64,000 nt of DNA from Comamonas sp. KCTC 72670 (GTDB lineage Bacteria; Myxococcota; Myxococcia; Myxococcales; Myxococcaceae), in NCBI GenBank assembly GCA_014656495.1, contig BNCN01000012.1, forward strand, positions 272,136 to 336,135, in the 5' to 3' direction. The notes under the pieces were generated by a model that worked only from the letters and a program-made list of their open reading frames with translations, was not told the origin of the DNA and ran no database searches. A program made the position numbers and the translations under genes. Below are positions 8,739 to 16,619 of the stretch, piece after piece (position 1 is the stretch's first letter; the number at the start of each line of letters is the position of its first letter).

Positions 8739-9257
8739 TCAGGGAGGGTTGGCCGGAGCAGGATGGCCCGCCTCACTGCCGTGGTCATGGTCGTGCTCGC
8801 CCGGCGGATGGCTGTGGGCCTCCAGCCGGACCAGCTCGTTGTGGCATGTATCCAACGCCGCGCGCAGGGGCTCGCGCTCCGGCCCCTCCGGCGCCTGGCC
8901 CAACCGGATGGCCAGGGCCTCGCAGGCGGCGCGCTTGGCATCCGCCTCCGTCGTCCCCGGACCGGTGGAGCCGGGTGTGGCGAGCGGACGCGGCGGGAGC
9001 CTCCCGCGGAGTCCTCGGATGGCGGCGATGCGCTGGTCCGCGGCCGGGCGCGCCTTGGAGTCCTTGTCGATGGCATCGAGGGCCGCGATGACGGGATCCC
9101 ACGCGGGGTCCAGGGGTGAGACGCGGCGGTCAATGAGCTCGCGGTAGCGCTTCTCGGCGTCGCGGAGCTGGTCGGGCCCCTTGTCGCAGCCGGGCGACAG
9201 AAGCAGACAGAGCGCGAGTGGAATGACGGCGGACAGCCGTCGGGGGGGCATCCTCAT
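8739..9257 (-). CDS. Lipoprotein with His-rich C-terminus
   Basis: About 172 residues from the ATG of MRMPPRRL, with GGAGAGGAG upstream. The signal peptide ends LLSPGC, a variant lipobox. The middle is helical and charged (DQLRDAEKRYRELIDRR, then repeated Ala/Arg helices). The C-terminus is HSHPPGEHDHDHGSEAGH, a cluster of seven His plus Asp/Glu that looks made to bind divalent metal. The gene is divergent, with 61 bases between starts, from a NicO-type metal transporter that also has a His-rich loop. I infer that the lipoprotein is a periplasmic metal-binding partner. No known family was recognised. Confidence 0.72.
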   Translation of the reverse strand: MRMPPRRLSAVIPLALCLLLSPGCDKGPDQLRDAEKRYRELIDRRVSPLDPAWDPVIAALDAIDKDSKARPAADQRIAAIRGLRGRLPPRPLATPGSTGPGTTEADAKRAACEALAIRLGQAPEGPEREPLRAALDTCHNELVRLEAHSHPPGEHDHDHGSEAGHPAPANPP

Positions 9258-9318
9258 GCGGGGTAGGTTCTCCTCTCCTGCTGGCCTCCCGATTGAAGCA
9301 CGGCTAGGGTGTCCCGTC

Positions 9319-9966
9319 GTGCAGCCCATTCTCCTCGCCTTCCTGCTCGGCCTGTCCCAAGGCATGCTTCACGCCGTGGGGCCCGACCACTGCGCCGCCA
9401 TGGCCACCCTCGGAACCCTGGGGGGAGGCCGGCGCCGCGCCGCCATCGCCACCGCCGTGCGCTTCGCCCTGGGCCACGCGGCCATGCTGGGCGGCATCGC
9501 CGCGGTCTGCATCCTGGCGGGCGTGGGCCTGTCGGAGACCTTCGAGCGCTGGGCTGAAATCTTCGGCGGCGCGGTGCTGGTGGCGCTCGCGGTGGCCGCG
9601 CTGCTCTTCCCCCACAGCCTGGACCACGGCCATCCGCACCTGCCCGGCCACACGAAGGAGCCGCACCAGCACGTCCACACGGTGAGCACCACCGCGGGCG
9701 CGCTGATGGCCGTCAGCGGCGTGCGCTCGCTGCTGCTCGCCCTGCCGCCGCTGCTGGTGGGCGGAAGCATGAGCGCGGCCGCGTGGATGTACCTGCCCGG
9801 CTTCGCGCTGGGCATCCTCATCGGCATGGGCGTGGTGGGCCTGATCTTCGCGGAGGGCATCGCCCGCCTGAACGCGCAAATCACCCTGTGGGTGCAGCGC
9901 ACGGTGGCCGTGGGCTCCGCGGCGCTGGGCCTGTTCTGGATGGGCTCGCGGCTGATCGGCGGGTAG
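9319..9966 (+). CDS. NicO/UreH-type nickel-cobalt (heavy metal) transporter
   Basis: About 215 residues with six or so hydrophobic segments. The first helix carries HAVGPDH (18-23), the signature of the nickel/cobalt transporter superfamily. Between the third and fourth helices is a loop, HSLDHGHPHLPGHTKEPHQHVH, with eight His, typical of metal exporters of this group such as RcnA. I use the GTG that places QPILLAFLLG at the N-terminus; a longer reading from 9181 would overlap the divergent lipoprotein gene and add non-membrane sequence. It probably moves Ni2+ or Co2+ across the inner membrane; direction and metal cannot be read from sequence. Confidence 0.8.
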   Translation: MQPILLAFLLGLSQGMLHAVGPDHCAAMATLGTLGGGRRRAAIATAVRFALGHAAMLGGIAAVCILAGVGLSETFERWAEIFGGAVLVALAVAALLFPHSLDHGHPHLPGHTKEPHQHVHTVSTTAGALMAVSGVRSLLLALPPLLVGGSMSAAAWMYLPGFALGILIGMGVVGLIFAEGIARLNAQITLWVQRTVAVGSAALGLFWMGSRLIGG

Positions 9967-9982
9967 TCCCGGCCCTGGAGGA

Positions 9983-10008
9983 CCCCGCCCTTTCGAAAGG
10001 TGGCGGGG
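9983..10008. terminator. Bidirectional hairpin between convergent genes
   Basis: CCCCGCC and GGCGGGG enclose CTTTCGAAAG, itself self-complementary, giving one long stem with a small bulge. It sits between the metal transporter stop and the response-regulator stop and would serve both transcripts. Confidence 0.6.
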
Positions 10009-10020
10009 CGAAGCGCCTGA

Positions 10021-11340
10021 CTACGCGCGCTTGTCCAGGATGCCCAGCGACATCATCGACACGAGGAAGCCGTAGACGACGTGCTCGGGGCGGTTGGCGA
10101 AGGCCAGCAGCTCCGCCACGGTGCGGTTGCCGTCCACCTTCGGCAGCAGCTCCGCCTCCCATCGCTCCAGCTCCACTTCGTTGAGCTGATACGCCGGGGC
10201 CACGGCGGGGATGAGCCGGTCCTCCGGCTGCAGCAGGCGGCGCAGGCGCTCCGGCTTGTAGAGCTTCTTGATGCCCCGGACGATGAGGTTGGCGGGGTGG
10301 ACGTCCAGCTTGATGGACTCCGCGCTCGCCTTCTCCTTGAAGCTCAGCAGGTAGGAGCCCTCTTCCCACGCGAAGAGCGAGTAGATGACGGCCTTCACCT
10401 GCTGGCCCACGTAGTACAGGCGCTCGGTGTCCTTGAGCAGCCCGCGCTCAACGAGCACGTCACCGGTGCGGCGGTTGCTCTGCGCGGCCACCGCGGAGGC
10501 GTCCTGGAGCTGCTCGGGTTTGATCTTCCCCACGCGGACCAGGAACTGGCCGAAGCGATCCGCGAGCAGGTTGGAGAGGGCGAACACCGGCGTGCCCTTC
10601 TCGAAGTAGAGGACCTTCTTCACCTTGCCCTTCTGCACGCCCAGCTCGCCCGTCTCGCGGGAGAGATAGAAGGCGGTGAGCAGTGAGGGGAGGTTGTCCT
10701 TGAGCTCGCCGCGGCGGCTGCCCGGCGCGCCCGCGGGGGGCGGGTCCGGCGGACGGCCCGGCGTGGGCGGCCGCACGTGCGTGGCCGGCACCTTCTGCAT
10801 GGGGCTGGCCGTGAGGTTGGCGCCGCGAATCTCCGCCGTGATGTTGCCGCCGCCCGTCACCTTGATGCGGCCGGTCAGCTCCATGGCGTCCTGCGGGCCC
10901 TCCTCCTCCACGTCGATGTCCAGCTCCACCTCGAAGGCGTCCTGGAGCGACGCGGCCGCCGCCAGGGGCTTCTCCGGAGGCAGCACCTTCGTCATGGCCT
11001 CCAGCAGCTTCTGCGCCTCGAAGGGCTTCTCGAAGTAGCCGGCGGCCTGGTACTTCGTGCGCGACTCGACGGCGTGCTTGCCGCCCTTGAAGACGCCCGT
11101 GATGAAGAGGAGCGGGAGCTGGGGGTTGTCCTTCCGCAGCGCGTCCGCGAGGTGGTAGCCCATCATGTCGGGCAGCAGGATGTCGAGCACGGCCGCCGCC
11201 GGGGCCTGCGCCTTCGCCAGCTCCAACGCCTGCTTGCCGCGGTTCGCGCCAATGACCTCGTAGCCCGCTTCCTCGAAGAGCTGCGTGAGGAGGGACAACA
11301 GCTCCTGATTGTCATCGACGACGAGGATTCGGGGTGCCAT
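10021..11340 (-). CDS. Response regulator with DUF4388 (PATAN-type) output domain
   Basis: A 439-residue protein. Residues 1-118 are a receiver with D9/D10, phospho-acceptor D53 (VLDILLPDMMG), T81 and K105. A Pro/Gly-rich linker (about 190-215) follows. Residues from about 218 (RGELKDNLPSLLTAFYLSRETGELGV) form the DUF4388/PATAN domain, with the typical KKVLYFEKGTPVFALSN strand pair, and run into a helical C-terminus. DUF4388 proteins are greatly expanded in myxobacteria and act in signalling by protein contact. I start at MAPRILVVDD, the canonical receiver N-terminus; upstream in-frame sequence overlaps the neighbouring divergent gene. The cognate kinase is not in the window. Confidence 0.88.
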   Translation of the reverse strand: MAPRILVVDDNQELLSLLTQLFEEAGYEVIGANRGKQALELAKAQAPAAAVLDILLPDMMGYHLADALRKDNPQLPLLFITGVFKGGKHAVESRTKYQAAGYFEKPFEAQKLLEAMTKVLPPEKPLAAAASLQDAFEVELDIDVEEEGPQDAMELTGRIKVTGGGNITAEIRGANLTASPMQKVPATHVRPPTPGRPPDPPPAGAPGSRRGELKDNLPSLLTAFYLSRETGELGVQKGKVKKVLYFEKGTPVFALSNLLADRFGQFLVRVGKIKPEQLQDASAVAAQSNRRTGDVLVERGLLKDTERLYYVGQQVKAVIYSLFAWEEGSYLLSFKEKASAESIKLDVHPANLIVRGIKKLYKPERLRRLLQPEDRLIPAVAPAYQLNEVELERWEAELLPKVDGNRTVAELLAFANRPEHVVYGFLVSMMSLGILDKRA

Positions 11341-11454
11341 CGCGGGGCGTACCGTACCAGATGCCACGGGAAGGGTCAGACAATCTGCCCCGGGGTGCTC
11401 CTGGCTCCGCGATGGATGCATCCGCACCTCCGGGCGGTTAGGGTGACGGCCTCG

Positions 11455-11817
11455 ATGTCCCCCTCCCGCTCCGCCTTCCGTTCCCGTCTGCAGCGCCTGC
11501 TGGCCTGCCTCCCTCTTCTGTTGCCCGCCGCGGCCCTGGCCCAATGGGACGGCGGGCTCGACGCCGGCCTCCCCGATGCGTCCGTGGGTGAGGGCGGCGC
11601 CGACCGGGACAACCCCGAAGGGGATGACAGTACAGGCAGGGTGAATACCTCTTGTCGCAGCACCCGGGATTGTTCTCCCCGCTTCTCCTGCGACAACGGA
11701 CTGTGCCAGTACACTGGCGTGCGCAAGGTGGACCAGCAAGGCTGCGTGCTCGGCGCCGAGGCCGCGCTCGTCATCGTCGGTCTGGCCGCCGTGGGTGGGT
11801 ACAGGCGCAGGCGTTAG
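11455..11817 (+). CDS. Small MYXO-CTERM-like secreted protein
   Basis: About 120 residues: signal peptide (cleavage after AALA), an acidic Gly/Asp linker, then a six-Cys module (TSCRSTRDCSPRFSCDNGLCQYTG) and a tail of Cys, hydrophobic helix and RRRR. The tail matches the MYXO-CTERM pattern that anchors exported proteins in myxobacteria. A GTG 12 bases upstream could also be the start. The function of the Cys module is unknown. The stop overlaps the Shine-Dalgarno sequence (GGAG) of the next gene. Confidence 0.7.
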   Translation: MSPSRSAFRSRLQRLLACLPLLLPAAALAQWDGGLDAGLPDASVGEGGADRDNPEGDDSTGRVNTSCRSTRDCSPRFSCDNGLCQYTGVRKVDQQGCVLGAEAALVIVGLAAVGGYRRRR

Positions 11818-11827
11818 GAGCACTCGC

Positions 11828-12871
11828 ATGAGGCTGGGGCTCAAGGCGGACAATCTGCTGGAGCGCGTGGCGGGCTGGTTCAACCTGGCGCCGCAGCCGG
11901 TGGCCCATGCCTTCTTCGGGATGATGGCGTCGCGCACGCTGATGGCCGGCGTGCGGCTGGGTGTCTATGAAGCGCTGACGGACGGCCCCGTGTCGGCGGA
12001 GACGCTGGCGGCGCGGCTGAAGCTGTCCCAGGAAGGCACGCGCACGCTGCTGGAGGCGCTGGTCGCGTGCGAGGCGGTGGAGCGTCAGCGCGGCGGGCGT
12101 TACCGCCTGGCGCCTCGGGCCAGGCGCTGGCTGGACCCCCGCTCCCCCAACTACGTGGGCGCCTTCCTCGAGTTCAACTACGCCCAGTGGGACTGGTGGA
12201 ACAAGTTGGAGGGCACGGTCCGCACCGGCGAGGCGGTGGACATCCACGGCTTCGCGCCGGACGACGCGCGCTGGCGCGACTACATCCACGCCATGCACCA
12301 GCTCGCCCGGCTGGCGGCGCCCGAGGTCGCCGGCGCCATCCCCCTGCCCCGGGGGGCGAAGCAAGTGTTGGATTTGGGCGGCGCCCACGGCTGGTTCGCC
12401 GCCGAGCTGTGCCTGCGCAACAAGGGCCTGAAGGCCACGGTGCTGGACCTGGAGGGCAGCGCCCGCGTGGGCCGTGAAATCATCGCCTCGGCGGGGCTCA
12501 CCCACCTGGTGACCCACCGCGAGGGCGACATCCTCACCGCGGAGCTGGGCGGCCCCTACGACGGGGTGATGCTCTTCCAGGTGATGCACCACCTGTCGCC
12601 CGCGCAGAACGTGGCCCTGCTGCGGCGGGTGCGCGGCGCGCTGGCCCCCAAGGGGACGCTGGCGGTGCTGGAGTACCTGCGCGAGGACCGGGACGCCCCG
12701 TCCAGCGCGGCGCCGCTCATCGGCCTGCACTACTTCCTCACCTCGGGCGCGGCCGCCTACACCCCCGCGGAGGTCGAGGGCTTCCTCGACGACGCGGGCT
12801 TCCGCATCGAGAACAGCCGCCCTATCCGGCACCTCCCCCTGCAGACGCTCCTGGTGGCCCGGCTGGACTGA
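11828..12871 (+). CDS. SAM-dependent methyltransferase (O-methyltransferase family 2 type)
   Basis: 347 residues. An N-terminal winged-helix dimerisation part (about 25-100; LGVYEALTDGPVSAETLAARL, GTRTLLEALVACEAVE) is followed by a class I methyltransferase fold with motif I VLDLGGAHGW and a later LFQVMHHLS. This is the layout of plant-type caffeate/hydroxyindole O-methyltransferases and of many polyketide-tailoring enzymes. AGGAG lies 7 bases before the chosen ATG. It stands 87 bases before the HAD-UbiA gene on the same strand and could belong to that operon; its substrate is unknown. Confidence 0.85.
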   Translation: MRLGLKADNLLERVAGWFNLAPQPVAHAFFGMMASRTLMAGVRLGVYEALTDGPVSAETLAARLKLSQEGTRTLLEALVACEAVERQRGGRYRLAPRARRWLDPRSPNYVGAFLEFNYAQWDWWNKLEGTVRTGEAVDIHGFAPDDARWRDYIHAMHQLARLAAPEVAGAIPLPRGAKQVLDLGGAHGWFAAELCLRNKGLKATVLDLEGSARVGREIIASAGLTHLVTHREGDILTAELGGPYDGVMLFQVMHHLSPAQNVALLRRVRGALAPKGTLAVLEYLREDRDAPSSAAPLIGLHYFLTSGAAAYTPAEVEGFLDDAGFRIENSRPIRHLPLQTLLVARLD

Positions 12872-12958
12872 GCGTCCCCCTGGTCGCTGACCGGGCGGGC
12901 CTGTCATGACGTGGTGTGTCCACGCGTGGCGGCTCTGCGCTACCCTGCCCGCCTTTCG

Positions 12959-14428
12959 ATGGCCCCCGTCACTTCATTGCCCATGCTTCCCGAAACGCCG
13001 CTCCCCGAGGACTCTCCGGACGTCCCGCTCGCCGTCGACCTGGACGGGACGCTGGTGCGCACGGACACGCTGCACGAGAACCTGCTCGTCCTCTTCAAGC
13101 ACGCGCCCTGGCTGCTGCTGCTGGCGCCGCTGTGGGTGCTCAAGGGCAAGGCCTACTTCAAGGCGGAGGTGGCCCGGCGCGCGTCCCTGGACGCGGCGAG
13201 CCTGCCCTACCACGAGGAGCTGTTGGCCTGGCTCCACGCGGAGAAGGCCCGGGGCCGCCGCCTGGTGCTCGCCACCGCGGCGGACCGGCGCATCGCCGAC
13301 GCGGTGGCCGCGCACCTGGGCATCTTCTCCGACGTCGTCGCCAGCGAGGCGACGGTGAACCTGTCTGGCGCGCGCAAGCTGGCGAAGCTGAAAGAGCTGC
13401 TGGGCACCTTCGACTACGCGGGCAACGACACGGTGGACCTGCCGTTGTGGCGCGAGTGCCGCCGCATCGTCGTGGTCCACGCGCCCGCGGGCGTGCTGAA
13501 GCAGGCCCAGGGCCTGGGCCGCGACGTCCACCGCGTCTTCGAGCGCCCCGTCACCAGCCCCCGCGTCTGGGTGAAGGCGCTGCGCGTGCACCAGTGGGCG
13601 AAGAACGCGCTCGTCTTCGTGCCGCTCTTCGCGGCCCACAAGGCCACCGACACCGCCATGCTGGTCCAGGCGCTGCTGGGCTTCACGGCCTTCAGCCTGT
13701 GCGCCTCCAGCGTGTACGTGCTGAACGACTTGCTGGACCTGGACTCGGACCGGCGGCACCCGACGAAGAAGAAGCGGCCCTTCGCGGCCTGCACGCTGCC
13801 GGTGAGCACCGGCGTGGTGCTGGCGCCCGTGCTGCTGCTGGCGGGCGCGGCGGTGTGCCTGCTGCTCCCGCCCGCCTTCGCGGCCCTGCTGGCCGCCTAC
13901 TACGTGCTGACGCTGGCCTACTCGCTGCGGCTCAAGCAGGTGGTGATGCTGGACGTGCTGGTGCTGGCCGGGCTGTACACGGTGCGCATCTTCGGCGGCG
14001 CGCTGGCGGTCAACGTGCCCACGTCGAGCTGGCTGATGATGTTCAGCATGTTCATCTTCCTCTCGCTCGCGCTGGTGAAGCGGCTGAGCGAGGTGCGGCG
14101 GCTACGGCTCTCCAACGAGACCTCCGCTCACGGGCGCGGCTACCTGGCCCAGGACTACGAGCAGCTCGCCAGCCTGGGTGCGGCTTCCGGACAGGTGTCC
14201 GTGCTGGTGCTGGCGCTCTACATCACCTCCGACGAGGTGACGGCGCTGTACTCGCATCCGGAGCGGCTGTGGCTCATCTGCCCGGTGATGCTGTACTGGG
14301 TGGGCCGGGTGTGGCTGCTGGCCCACCGCGGGCTGGTGAACGAGGATCCGCTTGTCTTCGCCCTGAGGGACCGGGTGAGCTACGCGGTGGGCCTCGTGTG
14401 CGCGTTGGTGCTATGGGCCGCCACGTGA
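12959..14428 (+). CDS. HAD phosphatase-UbiA prenyltransferase fusion (DPPR synthase-like)
   Basis: 489 residues in two parts. Residues about 25-215 are a HAD-fold hydrolase: DLDGTLVRTD (27-36) with the nucleophile Asp and general-acid Asp, LATAADRR as motif II region, and NDTVDLPLW as motif IV region. From about 215 it is a UbiA-family membrane prenyltransferase with NDLLDLDSD (256-264) followed by HPTKKKRP, the pattern of decaprenyl-phosphate phosphoribosyltransferase (Rv3806c type), and eight or so membrane helices. I infer that the UbiA part transfers 5-phosphoribose to a polyprenyl phosphate and the HAD part removes the 5-phosphate. The genes that follow are DprE1- and DprE2-like, which supports this. 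Start at MAPVTS; MLPETP (12983) is also possible. Confidence 0.87.
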   Translation: MAPVTSLPMLPETPLPEDSPDVPLAVDLDGTLVRTDTLHENLLVLFKHAPWLLLLAPLWVLKGKAYFKAEVARRASLDAASLPYHEELLAWLHAEKARGRRLVLATAADRRIADAVAAHLGIFSDVVASEATVNLSGARKLAKLKELLGTFDYAGNDTVDLPLWRECRRIVVVHAPAGVLKQAQGLGRDVHRVFERPVTSPRVWVKALRVHQWAKNALVFVPLFAAHKATDTAMLVQALLGFTAFSLCASSVYVLNDLLDLDSDRRHPTKKKRPFAACTLPVSTGVVLAPVLLLAGAAVCLLLPPAFAALLAAYYVLTLAYSLRLKQVVMLDVLVLAGLYTVRIFGGALAVNVPTSSWLMMFSMFIFLSLALVKRLSEVRRLRLSNETSAHGRGYLAQDYEQLASLGAASGQVSVLVLALYITSDEVTALYSHPERLWLICPVMLYWVGRVWLLAHRGLVNEDPLVFALRDRVSYAVGLVCALVLWAAT

Positions 14429-14441
14429 GAGGTCTGGCGCG

Positions 14442-15836
14442 ATGAAGTCATGGGAGTCCTGGGGGCGCTATCCCCAAGTCGAACAGCAGGCGCACACGCT
14501 GGTGTGGCGCACGGACGGGTTGCCGTCGAAGGACGGCAGCGTGCTGCCCCACGGCCTGGGGCGCAGCTACGGGGATTCGTGCCTGAACGCCGGGGGCACG
14601 CTGCTGCTCACCTCCGGGCTGGACCGCTTCATCGCCTTCGACCCGGCCACCGGCGTGGTGCGCTGCGAGGCGGGCGTGTCCCTGGACACGATTCTGCGGC
14701 TGGCGGCGCCGCGCGGCTGGTTCCTGCCGGTGACGCCGGGCACCAAGTTCGTGACGGTGGGCGGCGCCATCGCCAACGACGTGCACGGGAAGAACCACCA
14801 CCGGGGTGGCACCTTCGGCCGCTTCGTGCGGCGCTTCGAGCTGCTGCGCTCGGACGGCAGCCGCCGCGTGTGCGCGCCGGATGAGAACCCGGACTGGTAC
14901 GGCGCCACCATTGGCGGCCTGGGCCTCACCGGGCTCGTCACCTGGGCGGAGGTGCAGCTCAAGCCCATCAGCAACCCGTACGTGCTCCAGGAGACGGTGC
15001 CCTTCGGGAACCTGGACGGGTTCCTCGACGTGGCCCGCGCGTCCGAGAAGGACTACGAGTTCACCATGGCCTGGGTGGACTGCCTGGCCCGGGGCAAGAA
15101 GCTGGGGCGCGGCCTGCTGTACCGGGGCAACTTCGCGCCGCCGCAGTTCGACGGGCTGCCGCTGGCCAAGAGCCACCTGTCGCATGGCGTGGGGCTGGCG
15201 GTGCCCATGGACATGCCGGCCTTCTGCCTCAACCGGCTGTCGGTGTCCGCCTTCAACTGGCTCTACTACCACCGGCAGAACGGCAAGCCGAAGCAGCGGC
15301 TCACGCACTACGACCCGTTCTTCTATCCGCTGGACGCCATCTACGCGTGGAACCGCATCTACGGCCGGCGCGGCTTCCTCCAGTTCCAGTGCGTGGTGCC
15401 CTATTCGACGGCGCGCGACGCGCTGAAGGAAATCCTGGAGCGCAGCTCGCGCGGCGGCCTGCCCAGCTTCCTCTCCGTGCTGAAGACCTTCGGTGACATC
15501 CCCTCGCCGGGCTGGCTGTCCTTCCCGCGCGAGGGCGTGACGCTGGCCATGGACTTCGCCAACCGCGGCGAGAAGACGTGGAAGCTGGTGGAGGACCTGG
15601 ACCGGCTGACGCGGCAGGCGGGCGGCGCGGTGTACCCGGCGAAGGACGCGCGGATGAGCCCGGAGAACTTCGCGGCGTACTTCCCGCAGCGCGAGCGCTT
15701 CATGCCGTACGTGGACCCGTCGTTCTCCTCGTCGTTCTGGCGGCGGGTGAACCCGGTGTCCCTGCCCTTCTCCCTGGCCGCGGAGCGAGGTGCGTCGGCG
15801 GCGCCCCCGCCGCAGTCCCTGCTTGCCATCCGCTGA
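14442..15836 (+). CDS. DprE1-like FAD-dependent decaprenylphosphoryl-ribose 2'-oxidase
   Basis: 464 residues of the VAO/PCMH flavoprotein fold. The FAD-binding half has GRSYGDS (40-46), TPGTKFVTVGGAIANDVHGKNHH (98-120) and IGGLGLTGLV. The VHGKNHH segment is a signature of DprE1, the enzyme that oxidises polyprenyl-phospho-ribose at C2. The later AKDAR matches the essential Lys region of mycobacterial DprE1 (AKDSR). The mycobacterial Cys387 that is attacked by benzothiazinones sits in ICVDF; here the same place reads LAMDF, so the Cys is an Ala. It starts 13 bases after the HAD-UbiA gene and lies 24 bases before a DprE2-like reductase, so the set is one operon. Confidence 0.88.
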   Translation: MKSWESWGRYPQVEQQAHTLVWRTDGLPSKDGSVLPHGLGRSYGDSCLNAGGTLLLTSGLDRFIAFDPATGVVRCEAGVSLDTILRLAAPRGWFLPVTPGTKFVTVGGAIANDVHGKNHHRGGTFGRFVRRFELLRSDGSRRVCAPDENPDWYGATIGGLGLTGLVTWAEVQLKPISNPYVLQETVPFGNLDGFLDVARASEKDYEFTMAWVDCLARGKKLGRGLLYRGNFAPPQFDGLPLAKSHLSHGVGLAVPMDMPAFCLNRLSVSAFNWLYYHRQNGKPKQRLTHYDPFFYPLDAIYAWNRIYGRRGFLQFQCVVPYSTARDALKEILERSSRGGLPSFLSVLKTFGDIPSPGWLSFPREGVTLAMDFANRGEKTWKLVEDLDRLTRQAGGAVYPAKDARMSPENFAAYFPQRERFMPYVDPSFSSSFWRRVNPVSLPFSLAAERGASAAPPPQSLLAIR

Positions 15837-15860
15837 CCTTCTTTCCGAGATTCGCTCCCC

Positions 15861-16598
15861 ATGAAGAAAGTGCTCGTCCTCGGCGCCACCAGCGCCATTG
15901 CCCAGGCGACGGTGCGGCTGCTGGCCGCGCGCGGCGCCTCGCTGTACCTGACTGGCCGCAACGCGGCGAACCTCGAGGCGGTGACGAAGGACGCCGCCAC
16001 GCGGGGCTCGGCGAAGGTGGAGTCGCAGGTGGTGGACCTGAACGACTTCAGCAGCCACGAGGGCCTCGTGGAGGCCGCGTACACGGCGCTGGGCGGGCTG
16101 GACGGCGTGGTGCTCGCGCACGGCGTGCTGGGTGACCAGGCGGAGGCGCAGCGCTCCTGGGAGGCCACGGAGGCGGTGCTGCGCACCAACTTCCTGAGCG
16201 CGGTGTCGCTGCTGACGGTGCTGGCCAACCGCTTCGAGGCGCAGAAGGCCGGCACGCTGGTGGTGATTTCGTCGGTGGCGGGCGACCGCGGCCGGCAGAG
16301 CAACTACGTGTACGGCGCGTCGAAGGGCGCGCTGAACGTGTTCCTCCAGGGCCTGCGCAACCGACTGGCGAAGTCCAACGTGGCGGTGGTGACGGTGAAG
16401 CCGGGCTTCGTCGACACGCCGATGACGGCGCACCTGCCGAAGAACAAGCTCTTCGCCTCGCCGGAGAAGGTGGCGCGCGGCCTGCTGAGCGCCGCGGACG
16501 CGCGGAAGAACGAGGTCTACGTCCCCGGCATCTGGGCGCTCATCATGCTCATCATCCGGACGATTCCGGAGACGGTGTTCAAGCGCATGAAGCTCTGA
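15861..16598 (+). CDS. DprE2-like short-chain dehydrogenase
   Basis: 245 residues, a classical SDR. The nucleotide-binding turn is LGATSAIAQA (7-16), NAG-type strand LAHG, catalytic S138 and Y151-x3-K155 (YGASK). The C-terminus is hydrophobic and basic (LIMLIIRTIPETVFKRMKL), as in DprE2, which works at the membrane on a lipid-linked sugar. DprE2 reduces the 2'-keto intermediate to give polyprenyl-phospho-arabinose. Its place right behind the DprE1-like gene makes this assignment likely. Confidence 0.87.
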   Translation: MKKVLVLGATSAIAQATVRLLAARGASLYLTGRNAANLEAVTKDAATRGSAKVESQVVDLNDFSSHEGLVEAAYTALGGLDGVVLAHGVLGDQAEAQRSWEATEAVLRTNFLSAVSLLTVLANRFEAQKAGTLVVISSVAGDRGRQSNYVYGASKGALNVFLQGLRNRLAKSNVAVVTVKPGFVDTPMTAHLPKNKLFASPEKVARGLLSAADARKNEVYVPGIWALIMLIIRTIPETVFKRMKL

Positions 16599-16619
16599 GC
16601 GCGTCCCCGAACCGCGGAC

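Noticed and set aside
14448..16433. 661-codon minus-strand frame over dprE1/dprE2
   Set aside because: Same reason: compositional artefact of high GC at third codon positions.
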